A DNA stretch of 64,000 nucleotides from Solirubrobacteraceae bacterium (GCA_030447785.1 JAUJOF010000004.1:208741-272740), one strand, 5' to 3'. Numbered from the stretch's first letter, positions 39,638-50,993 are shown. Program-made: numbers and translations. Notes: a model not told the origin generated them from the letters alone.

Positions 39638-40519
39638 GTGCTGCTCCTGTTCGACATCGACGGCACGCTGCTCCAGGGCGCCTCCGACGCGCACGCCGCC
39701 GCGATCCACGAGGCCATCGCCGAGATCTGGGGCGTGGACGTGCGCGCGGCGCGCCCCACCCTCGAAGCCGCAGGGCGCACCGACCTGGAGATCTCCCGCG
39801 CGCTGCTGACCGCGCTGGACGTGCCCGCCCGGGACATCGACGCGGGCATGGGACGGCTGCGCACCGGGGCCGCTGAGGCCTACGCGCGGCTGGTCCCCGG
39901 CGACCTCTCCGATCGGGTCACGCCGGGCGTGCCCGAGCTGCTGGCCGGCCTGGACCGGCGCGACGGGGTGCTGCTCTCGCTGCTCACCGGCAATCTCGAG
40001 GCGGTGGCGCGCCTGAAGCTGCGCGCGGCGGGTCTGTCCCGGTGGTTCCCCGCCGGCCAGGGCGCCTTCGGCTCCGACAGCGAGGACCGCACCCGCCTGC
40101 CCGCGGTGGCCCGCGCCCGGGCGGGCGCCGACGGCGAGGGCCGGCGGGGTGGGCGGGGGTCCTATCCCCGCGAGCGCACCGTGGTCATCGGTGACACGCC
40201 CCACATCGCGGGCTTCATCGCGGCCGTGCGCAGCGGCGGGCGGCGGGCGGGCGGCGGGCGGGCGGGGCGGGGCGGCGCGGGGGCGGGGGCGCGCGCCCGG
40301 GCGCGCGCGGGGGGCGGGGGGGGGCGGGGCGCCCCCCCCCGTGAGCGCCCCGGGGTCATCGGTGACACGCCGCGCGACGTCGCGTGCGCACGCGCCGACG
40401 GGGTGCGCTGCATTGGGGTGACCACCGGGCCTTGCACGGCGGCCGACCTGGCCGGCGGCGACGAGGTCGTCGCCGGCGCGCGCGAGGTGGCGGGCGCTCT
40501 CGAGCGTCTGGGGTTGTAG
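39638..40519 (+). CDS. HAD-superfamily hydrolase with suspicious G/C-run insertion
   Basis: LLLFDIDGTLLQGASDAHAAA...LLSLLTGNLEAVARLKLRAAGL...VIGDTPRDVACARADGVRCIGVTTG. Confidence 0.85.
   Translation: MLLLFDIDGTLLQGASDAHAAAIHEAIAEIWGVDVRAARPTLEAAGRTDLEISRALLTALDVPARDIDAGMGRLRTGAAEAYARLVPGDLSDRVTPGVPELLAGLDRRDGVLLSLLTGNLEAVARLKLRAAGLSRWFPAGQGAFGSDSEDRTRLPAVARARAGADGEGRRGGRGSYPRERTVVIGDTPHIAGFIAAVRSGGRRAGGGRAGRGGAGAGARARARAGGGGGRGAPPRERPGVIGDTPRDVACARADGVRCIGVTTGPCTAADLAGGDEVVAGAREVAGALERLGL
40183..40371 (+). repeat. 171-bp-spaced duplication with extreme G/C runs
   Basis: GGTCATCGGTGACACGCC at 40183-40200 and 40354-40371, separated by GGGCGG/CCCCCC runs. Confidence 0.8.
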
Positions 40520-40537
40520 GACTAGGGTTCGCCGCGC

Positions 40538-42021
<1,484 letters not shown>

Positions 42022-42022
<1 letters not shown>

Positions 42023-42082
42023 GGGTGCCGGAGGCGGCCAGGTGGCCGCCGGAGGTGGGTCCCCAGGTCGCGACAGCGACAC
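42022..42082 (+). repeat. Two-hairpin interspersed repeat, copy 1
   Basis: AGGGTGCCGGAGGCGGCCAGGTGGCCGCCGGAGGTGGGTCCCCAGGTCGCGACAGCGACAC. Confidence 0.9.
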
Positions 42083-42087
42083 CTTTT

Positions 42088-42536
42088 CTAGAAGACCGGC
42101 CCTCGCCGGCGGGCTCGCGCTCGCCGGCCTCGCGCTCCACGCCGGGCTCCGCGCGCTCGCGCACCCGCAGCTGGCTGAGCAGCACGCCGCACACCCCGGC
42201 CAGCACGGCCCACAGCAGAAAGAGTGGGTCGGCGTCGTCGAAGAAGGTGTCCAGCGCCAGGAACACGAAGGCATAGGTGGCCAACCCAAGCCCGGCGCGC
42301 AGGGCGCCGACGGTGGCCTTCTCGCCGGCGGACGCACGGCGCCCGAGCGTGGAGGACCACCCCACGGCGAGCACCACCACGCCTCCGGCGACGGCGAGGA
42401 CCGCGATCTGGCTGCCCTCGAGCCGGAGTATCGCCGCGATCAGGCCCGCGACCAAGGCGAGCCCCACGGAGACGACCAGCGGGGGGATGGCACGGTCGGG
42501 CACGGTCGGGGTGTTCCCGCGGGCGCGCTCGCGCAC
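42088..42536 (-). CDS. Polytopic membrane protein, 3' end disrupted near the repeat
   Basis: PPLVVSVGLALVAGLIAAILRLEGSQIAVLAVAGGVVVLAVGW...LATYAFVFLALDTFFDDADPLFLLWAVLAGVCGVLLSQLRVRER; open frame runs through the repeat. Confidence 0.6.
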
Positions 42537-42565
42537 GCACGCGCCGCTACCCTCGAAGGCCGCCC

Positions 42566-43873
42566 ATGACCAACGTCCTGGACCTCGAGCAGTCGCTGCT
42601 CCTGCTGGAGCTCGAGCCGCCCTTCGACAAGCGCGACGTCCAGCTCGCGCGGCGCAGGCTGGCCAAGGTGTGGCATCCCGACCTGGCCCCGCCCGGGCGC
42701 CAGCCCGAGCACGAGCGTCACCTCAAGGCGATCAACGAGGCGGCCGACCAGCTCGGGTCCCTGGCCGAGGACTCGCGCGGCGGGCGGGTCACCAAGAACG
42801 CGGTGCGCGCCAGCGCGGCGGCGGCCCGCGCGGCGCGTGCGGAGGCCGGCCGGCGCGCCTACGAGGAGAGCCGGCGCAACGCCGAGGCGGAGGCCGAGCA
42901 GCGCCGCCACGACCCCTTCCGAGCACGCACGCCCGACCACTCGGTCGTCCACCGCTACGCGCGCTGCCTGTCCTATCCCGAGTGGGGCGTGGGCAGCGTC
43001 ACCGGCATCTACTTCACCGGGGATACGCAAGCTGACGGGGACATCACGGGCGCGGCTGGCTCCGACGTGCAGCAGTGGGCCCGCGTCAAGTTCGCCGAGG
43101 GCGTGCGCACCGTGCCCGCCGGCAGCCTGCGCTTCGTGGACTTCTCCAAGCCCGATCCGGGCGCCGAGCGCGTGGAGCGCTTCGTCACCGCCGCCCAGCA
43201 CGCGATGGCCGAGGGTGACTACGCGCTGGCGGCCAAGCGCCTGGTCTACGCGCGTGACGCCCAGCCCGGCAATACCTCGGTCCTGCGCATGCTGACGCTG
43301 GCCTACTGGCAGGGAGGCGATCTGCCCGCCGCCGCGCGGGCGGTGCGCGACTGGGCGCGGGCCGACCGCGAGCGCCCCGCGCCCCAGCGCTTCGCCGCGC
43401 GCATCTACGAGGACATGGGGGCCTTCGAGCTGGCCGAGGAGTCGGCCGCGCGCGCCGTGGCGCGCGGGCCCGCCGACGCCGGGGCGTGGGAGCGCCTGGG
43501 GCGCCTGCGCCTGCGCCTGGGCCACCGCGCCGGGGCACTGGACGCCCTGCGTCGCGCGCGCGCACTGGCGCCCACGGTGGAGGGCCTGCTCGACCTCGCT
43601 CTGGCCTGCCAGCTGGCCGGTGAGCTGGGCGGTGAGGTCACGGCTTGCGAGCAGGCCGTGGCCCTGGCCGGGGAGGGTGACAGCGAGGGCGAGGGCCGCG
43701 GCGCGCTCGCTGAGGCGTGGTCGCGCCTGGCCCACGCGCTGGCGCGCACCGACCGCCTCGGCGACGCCCTCGAGGCATGCGAGCACGCGCTGGCCCATGG
43801 CGCCGGCGACGAGGTCGACCACCTGCGCAAGCGTCTGCGCGCGGCCGAGCCGCGCGTGCTGCCGGCGGCCTGA
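42566..43873 (+). CDS. J-domain-like/TPR-type protein
   Basis: LELEPPFDKRDVQLARRRLAKVWHPDLAPPGRQPEHERHLKAINEAADQL; TPR-like C-term. Confidence 0.78.
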   Translation: MTNVLDLEQSLLLLELEPPFDKRDVQLARRRLAKVWHPDLAPPGRQPEHERHLKAINEAADQLGSLAEDSRGGRVTKNAVRASAAAARAARAEAGRRAYEESRRNAEAEAEQRRHDPFRARTPDHSVVHRYARCLSYPEWGVGSVTGIYFTGDTQADGDITGAAGSDVQQWARVKFAEGVRTVPAGSLRFVDFSKPDPGAERVERFVTAAQHAMAEGDYALAAKRLVYARDAQPGNTSVLRMLTLAYWQGGDLPAAARAVRDWARADRERPAPQRFAARIYEDMGAFELAEESAARAVARGPADAGAWERLGRLRLRLGHRAGALDALRRARALAPTVEGLLDLALACQLAGELGGEVTACEQAVALAGEGDSEGEGRGALAEAWSRLAHALARTDRLGDALEACEHALAHGAGDEVDHLRKRLRAAEPRVLPAA

Positions 43874-43908
43874 CGCTCCATCCGCTGGCGGGCGTACGGT
43901 GCGCGGCC

Positions 43909-44595
43909 GTGCGCCTCATCGTCGCCCGCTGCGAGGTCCGCTACTCGGGCCGACTGAACGCCGTGCTGCCCGAGGCCCTGCGCCTGCTCATGCTCAAGAC
44001 CGACGGATCGGTGATGGTCCACGCCGACACCGGTGGCTACAAGCCTCAGAACTGGATGACCCCGCCGGCGGTCATCGAGGAGATCGGGTCCCCGCCCACC
44101 CGGATCGTCGTGCGCAAGGTCAAGGACGACGACCGGCTGGAGATCGCCATCGCCGAGGTGGTCTCCGACGTGACCCATGAGCTCGGCCCACTCGCCCACG
44201 CCGCGGCGCTCGAGAAGGACGGCGTGGAGGCCGACCTGCAGGAACAGCTGGCCGCCGCGCCGGGGTGGTGTGGCGAGGGCTTTCGCCTCGTGCGCCGCGA
44301 GTGGCCCACCGACATCGGGCCCGTGGACCTCATGTGCCGCGACGCCCGGGACGGCTGGGTGGCGGTGGAGATCAAGCGCGTGGCCACCATCGACGCCGTC
44401 GAGCAGCTCACGCGCTACCTGGAGCGCATCCGCCTTGATCCCGAGAAGGGCGGGTGCACCGGGGTGCTGGCCGCCGAGCGCATCAAGCCCCAGGCGCGCG
44501 TCCTGGCCGAGTCACGGGGCCTGCGCTGCGTGGAGGTGGACCTGGCCGTGCTGCGCGGCGAGCGCGAGCCCGAGCTCACGCTGTTCGCGGCCTAG
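43909..44595 (+). CDS. nucS: Endonuclease NucS
   Basis: CEVRYSGRLNAVLPEALRLLMLKTDGSVMVHADTGGYKPQNWM; VDLMCRDARDGWVAVEIKR; C-term ELTLFAA. Confidence 0.95.
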   Translation: MRLIVARCEVRYSGRLNAVLPEALRLLMLKTDGSVMVHADTGGYKPQNWMTPPAVIEEIGSPPTRIVVRKVKDDDRLEIAIAEVVSDVTHELGPLAHAAALEKDGVEADLQEQLAAAPGWCGEGFRLVRREWPTDIGPVDLMCRDARDGWVAVEIKRVATIDAVEQLTRYLERIRLDPEKGGCTGVLAAERIKPQARVLAESRGLRCVEVDLAVLRGEREPELTLFAA

Positions 44596-44605
44596 AGCCT
44601 CCTGA

Positions 44606-45028
44606 CTACTCCCCCCACAGCGTCACCACCAGCGAGCGTGCGCCGCCGCGGTCGCGGTGCTCGCACAGATAGATCCCCTGCCAGGTGCCCAGCGCGAAGC
44701 GCCCGTCGCGCACCGCCAGGGTCAGCGAGGGACCGAGCAGCGACGACTTGACGTGGGCGGGCATGTCGTCGGAGCCCTCGAGCGTGTGCGTCCAGGCGAA
44801 GTCCTCGGCGACCGCCGAGTCGAACCACGCGCGGAAGTCGCGGCGAACGTCGGGCGAGGCGTTCTCGTTGAGCGTCAGCGCCGCGGAGGTGTGCAGCAGC
44901 TGCAGGTGGGCGAGCCCGATGCCCATCCCGCCCAGGTCGTCGCCCAGGGCGCCCACCACCTCGTCGGTTACCAGGTGGAAGCCTCGCGGGCGGGCCTCCA
45001 GCTCCACCGTCGTCTGGGCCCAGCTCAA
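44606..45028 (-). CDS. yjbQ: YjbQ-family protein
   Basis: GIGLAHLQLLHTSAALTLNENASPDVRRDFRAWFD; GTWQGIYLCEHRDRGGARSLVVTLWGE. Confidence 0.92.
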   Translation of the reverse strand: MSWAQTTVELEARPRGFHLVTDEVVGALGDDLGGMGIGLAHLQLLHTSAALTLNENASPDVRRDFRAWFDSAVAEDFAWTHTLEGSDDMPAHVKSSLLGPSLTLAVRDGRFALGTWQGIYLCEHRDRGGARSLVVTLWGE

Positions 45029-45031
45029 CGC

Positions 45032-48000
45032 TCAGCGCTCGCCGGGCATCTTGAGCGGATACAGGCCGATCGGCCGCGACAGGTCGAGCGCCGTGCGGAT
45101 GATCCGCGACTGCTCCTCCACGTGGGCGGCGGGATAGCCCTCGCCCGGTGAGGCGCGCTCGGGCCGGCCGATGTAGCCGAAGGCCAGGTGCTCGGGGAGG
45201 ATCTGCATGAGGCGCGGGGACATGTGCGCGCGGGCGCCCATGTTGCGCGGCTCCTCTTGTACCCACACGACCTCCTTGAGGTTCGGGTAGGTGTCCACCA
45301 GCTCGCGGATCTGCGCCTCGGGGAACGGATAGAGCAACTCCACGCGGCCCACTGCGACGCCCTCGTTGCCCGCGCGGTCCTCGTGGCCGACGAGGTCGTA
45401 GTAGATCTTGCCGGTGCACAGCAGCAGGCGGCAGACCTTCTCCACCGGCACCCGCGGCTCGCCCAGCACCGGGAAGAAGCGTGCCTCGGTCAGATGCTCG
45501 ATGCGGTTGGTGGCCTGCGGCAGGCGCAGCAGCGACTTCGGGGTCATGACGACCAGCGGGCGCTGCTTGGCCACGCGCGCCTGGCGGCGCAGCAGGTGGA
45601 AGTACTGCGCGGGGGTGGTGAGGTTGGCCACGCGCAGGTTGCCCTCGGCGGCCAGCAGGAGGAAGCGCTCCAGGCGCCCGGACGAGTGCTCGGGACCCGA
45701 GCCCTCGTAGCCGTGGGGCAGCAGGAGCGTCAGGCGCGTGGTCTGACCCCACTTGGCCAGCCCCGACACGATGAACTGATCGATGATGACCTGCGCGCCG
45801 TTGACGAAGTCCCCGAACTGCGCCTCCCACAGCACCAGCGTCTCGGGTGCCTCGGCGCTGTAGCCGTACTCGAAGCCCATGCACGCGATCTCGCTGAGCG
45901 GGGAGTTGTGCAGCTCGAAGGGCGCCAGCGCGCCGGGTAGGCGCTGGATGGGCGAGCACGACCGGCCGGTCCGCGCGTCGTGCAGCACCAGGTGGCGCTG
46001 GGAGAAGGTGCCGCGCTCGGTGTCCTGGCCGGTGAGGCGCACCGGGATGCCCTCGGTCAGCAGCGAGGCGAAGGCCAGCGCCTCGGCGTGCGCCCAGTCG
46101 ATGCCCCCGTCCGGCCCCACAGCGGTGCGCCGTCGCTCGAGCTGCTTGACCAGCTTGGGATGGATCGTGAAGTCCTCGGGCACGGCCAGCATCTCGTCGT
46201 TGAGCGAGCGCAGGCGCTGGTCGGAGACCGCCGTCTTGATGTCCGGGCTGGGTGAGCGGTCGAGCTGGTACTCCCCGGTGGACTGGTCGACCTGACCGGC
46301 CTCCAGCGCCGCCTTGATCTTCTCCTTGAGCTGCTGGTGGATGCGCGTCAGCTCGGCCCACACGTTGGCCTTGCGCTCCTCGACCTCCTCGGCGCTGACC
46401 TCGCCGCGGGAGACCAGCACGTCGGCCCACAGGTCGGCCACCCGGGGATGGCTCTTGATGTGCGCGTACATCTCGGGCTGGGTGTAGGCGGGCTCGTCGG
46501 CCTCGTTGTGACCGAAGCGCCGGTAGCCGATGAGGTCGATCAGCACGTCGTGGCCGAACTCCTCGCGGAAGGCGAAGGCCAGGCGCAGCCCCGCGATGCA
46601 GGCCTCCACGTCGTCGGCGTTGACGTGGATGATCGGCACGTCGTAGCCCTTGGCCAGGTCCGACGCCCAGCGGGTGGAGCGCGCGTCGTCGGGGTCGGTG
46701 GTGAAGCCCACCTGGTTGTTCTGGATCAGATGGACCGTGCCGCCGACCTTGTAGCCGTCCAGGCCCTGGAGGTTGAGCGCCTCGGCCACCACGCCCTGGC
46801 CGGGGAAGGCCGCGTCGCCGTGCAGGACCACGGGCACCGCGGCGTTGGTGTCCTGCTGGGCGTGGGGGCCCTGCCGCGTGGTCTGCGCCGCGCGTGAGGC
46901 GCCCACCACCACCGGGTGGACGAACTCCAGGTGGCTGGGGTTGGATTCCAGGTTGACCAGCAGGGAGTCGCCGCTGGCCACCTGGTAGGAGCCCTGCGCG
47001 CCGTGGTGGTACTTCACGTCGCCCGTGCCCCCCTGGGGGATCGTGGTGACCGCCTCCAGCGTGGAGGCTCCCTCGAACTCGGCGAAGATCGTGTCGTAGG
47101 GCCGGCCGAGGTTGTGGGCCAGCACGTTGAGCCGCCCGCGGTGGGCCATGCCGATGATGACCTCGCGCGCACCGTGTGCGGCCGAGAGCTGGATGAGCTC
47201 GTCGAGCATCGGCACCGCCATGTCCAGACCCTCGATCGAGAACTGCTTCTGGCCCAGGTAGGCCTTGTGCATGAAGCGCTCGAAGGCGTCGACCTGGATG
47301 AGGCGCTCGAGCAGGAAGGACTGGTGCTCCTCGGTCAGCGGCTGGCGGAAGGCCCCTGACTCGATCTGCTCGCGCAACCACGTGCGCTGGCGGTGCGAGG
47401 CGATGTGCTCGATCTCGTAGGCCATCGTCCCGCAGTAGGTCTCGTGCAGGTGGGGCAGCGCGTCGGCCAGCGTCTCGCCCTCCACGTAGGTGCGCAGGAT
47501 CCGCGCGGGGATGCGCCGCTGCAGTTCGGGCGTGAGACCCAGGGGCTCGGGATCGAGCGCCGGGTCGCCCCCGGGCTCGACGCCCAGCGGGTCAAGCCGT
47601 GCGGCGAGGTGCCCGTGGGTGCGGTGGGCCTTGATGAGCGAGGTGGCGGCCTGCACGGCCTGCAGCAGCTCCTCGTCGACCCCGTCCACCGCTTCCTGCG
47701 GTCGCGCGGCGGGGGCGGGGGTCGGGGCCGCGGCCGGAGCGGTGGGCGCGGCCTGGGGCTGGGGCGGCGCGGGCGCGGGCCGCAGCTGCACCCCCAGATC
47801 GCCGAAGATCTGCTCGTAGAAGCCGTGCTCGCCCTGCAGGTGGTCCTCAACGACCTCGAGGAAGCGTCCCGACTCCACCCCCTGGATGACGCGGTGGTCG
47901 TAGGTCGAGGTCATCGACATGACCTTCTCGGCGCCGATGCTCGCGCCGATGGCCCCCAGGCCGACGGGGTAGTCGATCGCGCCGGTGGCCACGATCGTGC

Positions 48001-49414
48001 CCTGGCCCACCATCAGCCGCGGGATCGAGGCGATGGTGCCGATGCCGCCGGGGTTGGTCAGCGAGATGTTGGCCCCGCTGAGGTCGTCGGCGGTCAGCTT
48101 GTTGTCGCGCGCCCGCGCGATGAGGTCGTCGAAGGCGTGCTGGAACTGGGGGAAGGTCAGGCGGCCGGCGTCGCGGACCACCGGCACCATGAGCGTGCGG
48201 CTGCCGTCGCGCTTCTCGACGTCCACGGCGATGCCCAGGTGCACGGCGCCGTCGTCCACTCGGTGGGGCCGGCCGGCCACCTCCTCGAAGTGGTGGGCCA
48301 TGACCGGCATGTCGTCCTGCGCGGCCCGGGCGATGGCGTAGGCGATGAGGTGGGTGAAGGAGACCTTCAGGCCAGCGGCCTTGAGCTCCTTGCGCCGCGC
48401 GTCCAGCACGGTGACGGTCAGCGTGCGCAGCGAGGTGGCCGTGGGGATCGACAGGCTCTCGTCCATGTAGCGGGCGAGCATCGCGCCGCCGCCCCTGATC
48501 GCCGTGCTCACCCCCGCCGTGGGAGCAGGGATCGTCGCGCTCGCCCCGTTGCCCCCGCCGGCCGCGGCCGCGCTGACGTCGGCCTTGACGATGCGTCCGT
48601 TCGGGCCGCTGCCCCGCAGCGTGGAGACGTCGACGCCCTGGGCGGCGGCCATGCGCCGCGCCACAGGGGAGATGCGCGCATCCGCGGGCACCTCGGTTCG
48701 GGGTGCGCTCGCCGCCGCGCCGTCTCCGCCGTCGGTGGCGGTCGGGGGTCGGGCCCTCGGCGCTGGGGCGCCCGTTCGCATGCGCGCGATGACCTGGCCG
48801 ACGGTGACGGTCTCGCCCTCCTCGGCCAGCAACCCGGTGATCTGGCCGGCGCCCGGGGAGGGCAACTCGACGTCGACCTTGTCGGTGGAGATCTCGACGA
48901 GGGTCTGATCGACCTCCACGATGTCGCCGGGCCCGACGTGCCACTCGAGGAGTGTCCCCTCGGTGACCGACTCGCCGGCGCCCGGGGTGACGATGTCGAC
49001 GATCTCCCCGGCACCGTCGCTCGAGCCGACCGGGGCCTCGGCCTCGGCGGCCTCGGGCTCGGGGGTCGCGGTGACCGCCCCGCCGTCATCGGGGCCTCGG
49101 CCCGTGCCGTCGGCGATGGCTTGCCCGTTCCCGATGTCGGCCAGCGCCGCGGCCCCGCCGTTGCCGCCCGGCCGGATCTCCGCGAGCAACGCTCCGACCG
49201 ACACGAGATCGCCCTCGGCGGCGTGGATCCTCACCAGCGTGCCGGCGGCGGGCGCGGGTACCTCGGCGTCGACCTTGTCGGTGGAGACCTCGACGAGCGT
49301 CTCGTCGGCCGTGACGCTGTCGCCTTCCCGCTTGAGCCACTCGAGGACGGTGCCCTCGGTGACCGACTCCCCCATCGCCGGGAGGACGACCTCGACCGTC
49401 GTGTTCACCGCCAT
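45032..49414 (-). CDS. kgd: Multifunctional 2-oxoglutarate dehydrogenase: two lipoyl domains + PSBD + E2 catalytic + E1
   Basis: Two ..VEVSTDKVD../..VEISTDKVD.. lipoyl motifs, ISPVARRMAAAQGVDVSTLRGSGPNGRIVKADV, STYDHRVIQG, then E1 MAHRGRLNVLAHNLGRPYDTIFAEFEG. Confidence 0.95.
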   Translation of the reverse strand: MAVNTTVEVVLPAMGESVTEGTVLEWLKREGDSVTADETLVEVSTDKVDAEVPAPAAGTLVRIHAAEGDLVSVGALLAEIRPGGNGGAAALADIGNGQAIADGTGRGPDDGGAVTATPEPEAAEAEAPVGSSDGAGEIVDIVTPGAGESVTEGTLLEWHVGPGDIVEVDQTLVEISTDKVDVELPSPGAGQITGLLAEEGETVTVGQVIARMRTGAPAPRARPPTATDGGDGAAASAPRTEVPADARISPVARRMAAAQGVDVSTLRGSGPNGRIVKADVSAAAAGGGNGASATIPAPTAGVSTAIRGGGAMLARYMDESLSIPTATSLRTLTVTVLDARRKELKAAGLKVSFTHLIAYAIARAAQDDMPVMAHHFEEVAGRPHRVDDGAVHLGIAVDVEKRDGSRTLMVPVVRDAGRLTFPQFQHAFDDLIARARDNKLTADDLSGANISLTNPGGIGTIASIPRLMVGQGTIVATGAIDYPVGLGAIGASIGAEKVMSMTSTYDHRVIQGVESGRFLEVVEDHLQGEHGFYEQIFGDLGVQLRPAPAPPQPQAAPTAPAAAPTPAPAARPQEAVDGVDEELLQAVQAATSLIKAHRTHGHLAARLDPLGVEPGGDPALDPEPLGLTPELQRRIPARILRTYVEGETLADALPHLHETYCGTMAYEIEHIASHRQRTWLREQIESGAFRQPLTEEHQSFLLERLIQVDAFERFMHKAYLGQKQFSIEGLDMAVPMLDELIQLSAAHGAREVIIGMAHRGRLNVLAHNLGRPYDTIFAEFEGASTLEAVTTIPQGGTGDVKYHHGAQGSYQVASGDSLLVNLESNPSHLEFVHPVVVGASRAAQTTRQGPHAQQDTNAAVPVVLHGDAAFPGQGVVAEALNLQGLDGYKVGGTVHLIQNNQVGFTTDPDDARSTRWASDLAKGYDVPIIHVNADDVEACIAGLRLAFAFREEFGHDVLIDLIGYRRFGHNEADEPAYTQPEMYAHIKSHPRVADLWADVLVSRGEVSAEEVEERKANVWAELTRIHQQLKEKIKAALEAGQVDQSTGEYQLDRSPSPDIKTAVSDQRLRSLNDEMLAVPEDFTIHPKLVKQLERRRTAVGPDGGIDWAHAEALAFASLLTEGIPVRLTGQDTERGTFSQRHLVLHDARTGRSCSPIQRLPGALAPFELHNSPLSEIACMGFEYGYSAEAPETLVLWEAQFGDFVNGAQVIIDQFIVSGLAKWGQTTRLTLLLPHGYEGSGPEHSSGRLERFLLLAAEGNLRVANLTTPAQYFHLLRRQARVAKQRPLVVMTPKSLLRLPQATNRIEHLTEARFFPVLGEPRVPVEKVCRLLLCTGKIYYDLVGHEDRAGNEGVAVGRVELLYPFPEAQIRELVDTYPNLKEVVWVQEEPRNMGARAHMSPRLMQILPEHLAFGYIGRPERASPGEGYPAAHVEEQSRIIRTALDLSRPIGLYPLKMPGER

Positions 49415-49749
49415 GCGGTTCCCACTGTACCCGCTTCCTGCGGGTGCTTCCCCCGGCGCCCGAGGCGTACGAACTCGATCGTTCCGAAGAAGGGTCCGAT
49501 GCCTCCCAGGACCGCGATGGCGACCGCCAGGCGCACGGGGATGATGCGCCGGCGCGCGGCCGCGATAGCCCCCAGCGACATGGCGATCCAACCCACGCCA
49601 TGGCCCCAGCCCAGCAGGGGCTTGACGCCCTCGAGCTCGCCGGTGAACGCGCTGAACAGCAGCAGCAGGTAGACCGTCGAGTGGGCGAAGGACGCCCACT
49701 TCAGACGCCGCCACGTGAGAAGGCTGCGGCTGCGGGCCCGGTCAGCCAC
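49405..49749 (-). CDS. DUF3817-like small membrane protein
   Basis: RLKWASFAHSTVYLLLLFSAFTGELEGVKPLLGWGHGVGWIAMSLGAIAA. Confidence 0.8.
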   Translation of the reverse strand: MADRARSRSLLTWRRLKWASFAHSTVYLLLLFSAFTGELEGVKPLLGWGHGVGWIAMSLGAIAAARRRIIPVRLAVAIAVLGGIGPFFGTIEFVRLGRRGKHPQEAGTVGTAWR

Positions 49750-50404
49750 CGAGCAGCCTGGCCGTCCGGCGCAGGGGTTCGTCGGCCTCGGCGGGCCACT
49801 GCGCGGGGTCGGGCGGCCACCACGCGAAGGCGTCGTGCTCGCTGTCCATCTCGAGGGCCTCCTCGGCTCCTTCGGCCAGCCATGCCTGGCCGATGAGCAT
49901 GGCCAAACGGTGGGGCAGGCGGACCAGCGCCTCGATCGAGACGGCCTCGGGGCGCAGGGCCCATTCCTCCTCGAGCTCGCGCGAGAGCGTGTGGGCGGGG
50001 CTCTCGCCCACGTCCACCGCCCCGCCCGCGCCCAGCGCCCAGCGCCCCGGCCAGCTGGACAGCCAGGCGGCGCGCCGGCCGGCCAGCCAGGCGCCGTCGG
50101 CGCGGCGCGTCACACACAGAGCCGCGAGGCTGCAGGAGGCATCGCCCGCCACCAGGCGCAGCGCCCAGCGCATGGGTTGCAGCTCGAGCACCAGGCGCCC
50201 GTCGCCCTGGGTGAAGCCCGCCAGGCGCGCGGCGAGCCCGTCGTGGCTGGGCGAGCCGCGGTCGCGCAGCGCCGCGATGGCCGCGTCGGCTGCCGCGGCG
50301 CGGTCGGCCGGGGGATCGAAGTGGTCCTCCGACCAGCGCGCCCGGACCGCCTCTGCCGGCCAGGGCCCGCGGGCGAGGATGGCGGGCGCGGCCGGTGCGG
50401 GCAT
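49742..50404 (-). CDS. NUDIX hydrolase
   Basis: GAGGAVDVGESPAHTLSRELEEEWAL Nudix box. Confidence 0.85.
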   Translation of the reverse strand: MPAPAAPAILARGPWPAEAVRARWSEDHFDPPADRAAAADAAIAALRDRGSPSHDGLAARLAGFTQGDGRLVLELQPMRWALRLVAGDASCSLAALCVTRRADGAWLAGRRAAWLSSWPGRWALGAGGAVDVGESPAHTLSRELEEEWALRPEAVSIEALVRLPHRLAMLIGQAWLAEGAEEALEMDSEHDAFAWWPPDPAQWPAEADEPLRRTARLLGG

Positions 50405-50613
50405 GGCCCCAGGGTAGTCTCGGTGGGTCACGACCACACCCCTGGTACGACCGCTGGCGCCCGGACCTGTTCGCGGTCGCATTGGGCGCGGCCAAGGCCG
50501 CTCTCGACTCGCGCGGGGTGCTCGACCACGGGGTCATCGTCGACCCGGCGCCGCGCGCCACGCGGGCGTAGAATGCCCGCGGCGCTTCTCGCGATCGCGA
50601 TACGCTCCATGCC

Positions 50614-50934
50614 ATGGCTGACACGTCGAAGATCGCCAAGAATCTGCGTGCCTTCCAGATCGCGGTCAACGCCCACGATCGCGAGAACCCGACCCACACC
50701 GCGTGGGGCATCGGCCTGGCGCCCTTCGACATGGAGCGCCTGGGCTTCGACGAGGGCGAGCAGGTCCTCCCCGGCATCGTCATCCAGGCCGACGGCGGCG
50801 TGACCGGCAACTTCCGCGTCCTGTGCGACGGCGACCACGACGCCGAGCTCGAGGAGAGCGAGGAGCAGGCCGAGGTCGTCGAGGCGGTCGGCACCCAGCC
50901 GGTCGAGCTCTCGCCGGCGCCGCGCCACCCCTGA
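50614..50934 (+). CDS. Conserved hypothetical small protein
   Basis: MADTSKIAKNLRAFQIAVNAHDRENPTHTAWGIGLAPFDMERLGFDEGEQVLPGIVIQADGGVTGNFRVLCD; clear coding-like composition. Confidence 0.65.
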   Translation: MADTSKIAKNLRAFQIAVNAHDRENPTHTAWGIGLAPFDMERLGFDEGEQVLPGIVIQADGGVTGNFRVLCDGDHDAELEESEEQAEVVEAVGTQPVELSPAPRHP

Positions 50935-50993
50935 GAACGCCTGGGGGCCCGTCTCAGACGGCCACGTCGGCCGTCTTCGCCACCCCTGAGCGC

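Noticed and set aside
40230-40345. G-run tract as a functional G-quadruplex/regulatory element
   Set aside because: Sits inside a coding region next to a duplicated segment and looks like a read/assembly artefact.
44592-47381. 929-aa minus ORF in another frame of kgd
   Set aside because: Shadow frame of the E1 coding region.
47393-49672. 759-aa plus ORF opposite kgd E2/lipoyl region
   Set aside because: Antisense shadow of a well-supported CDS.
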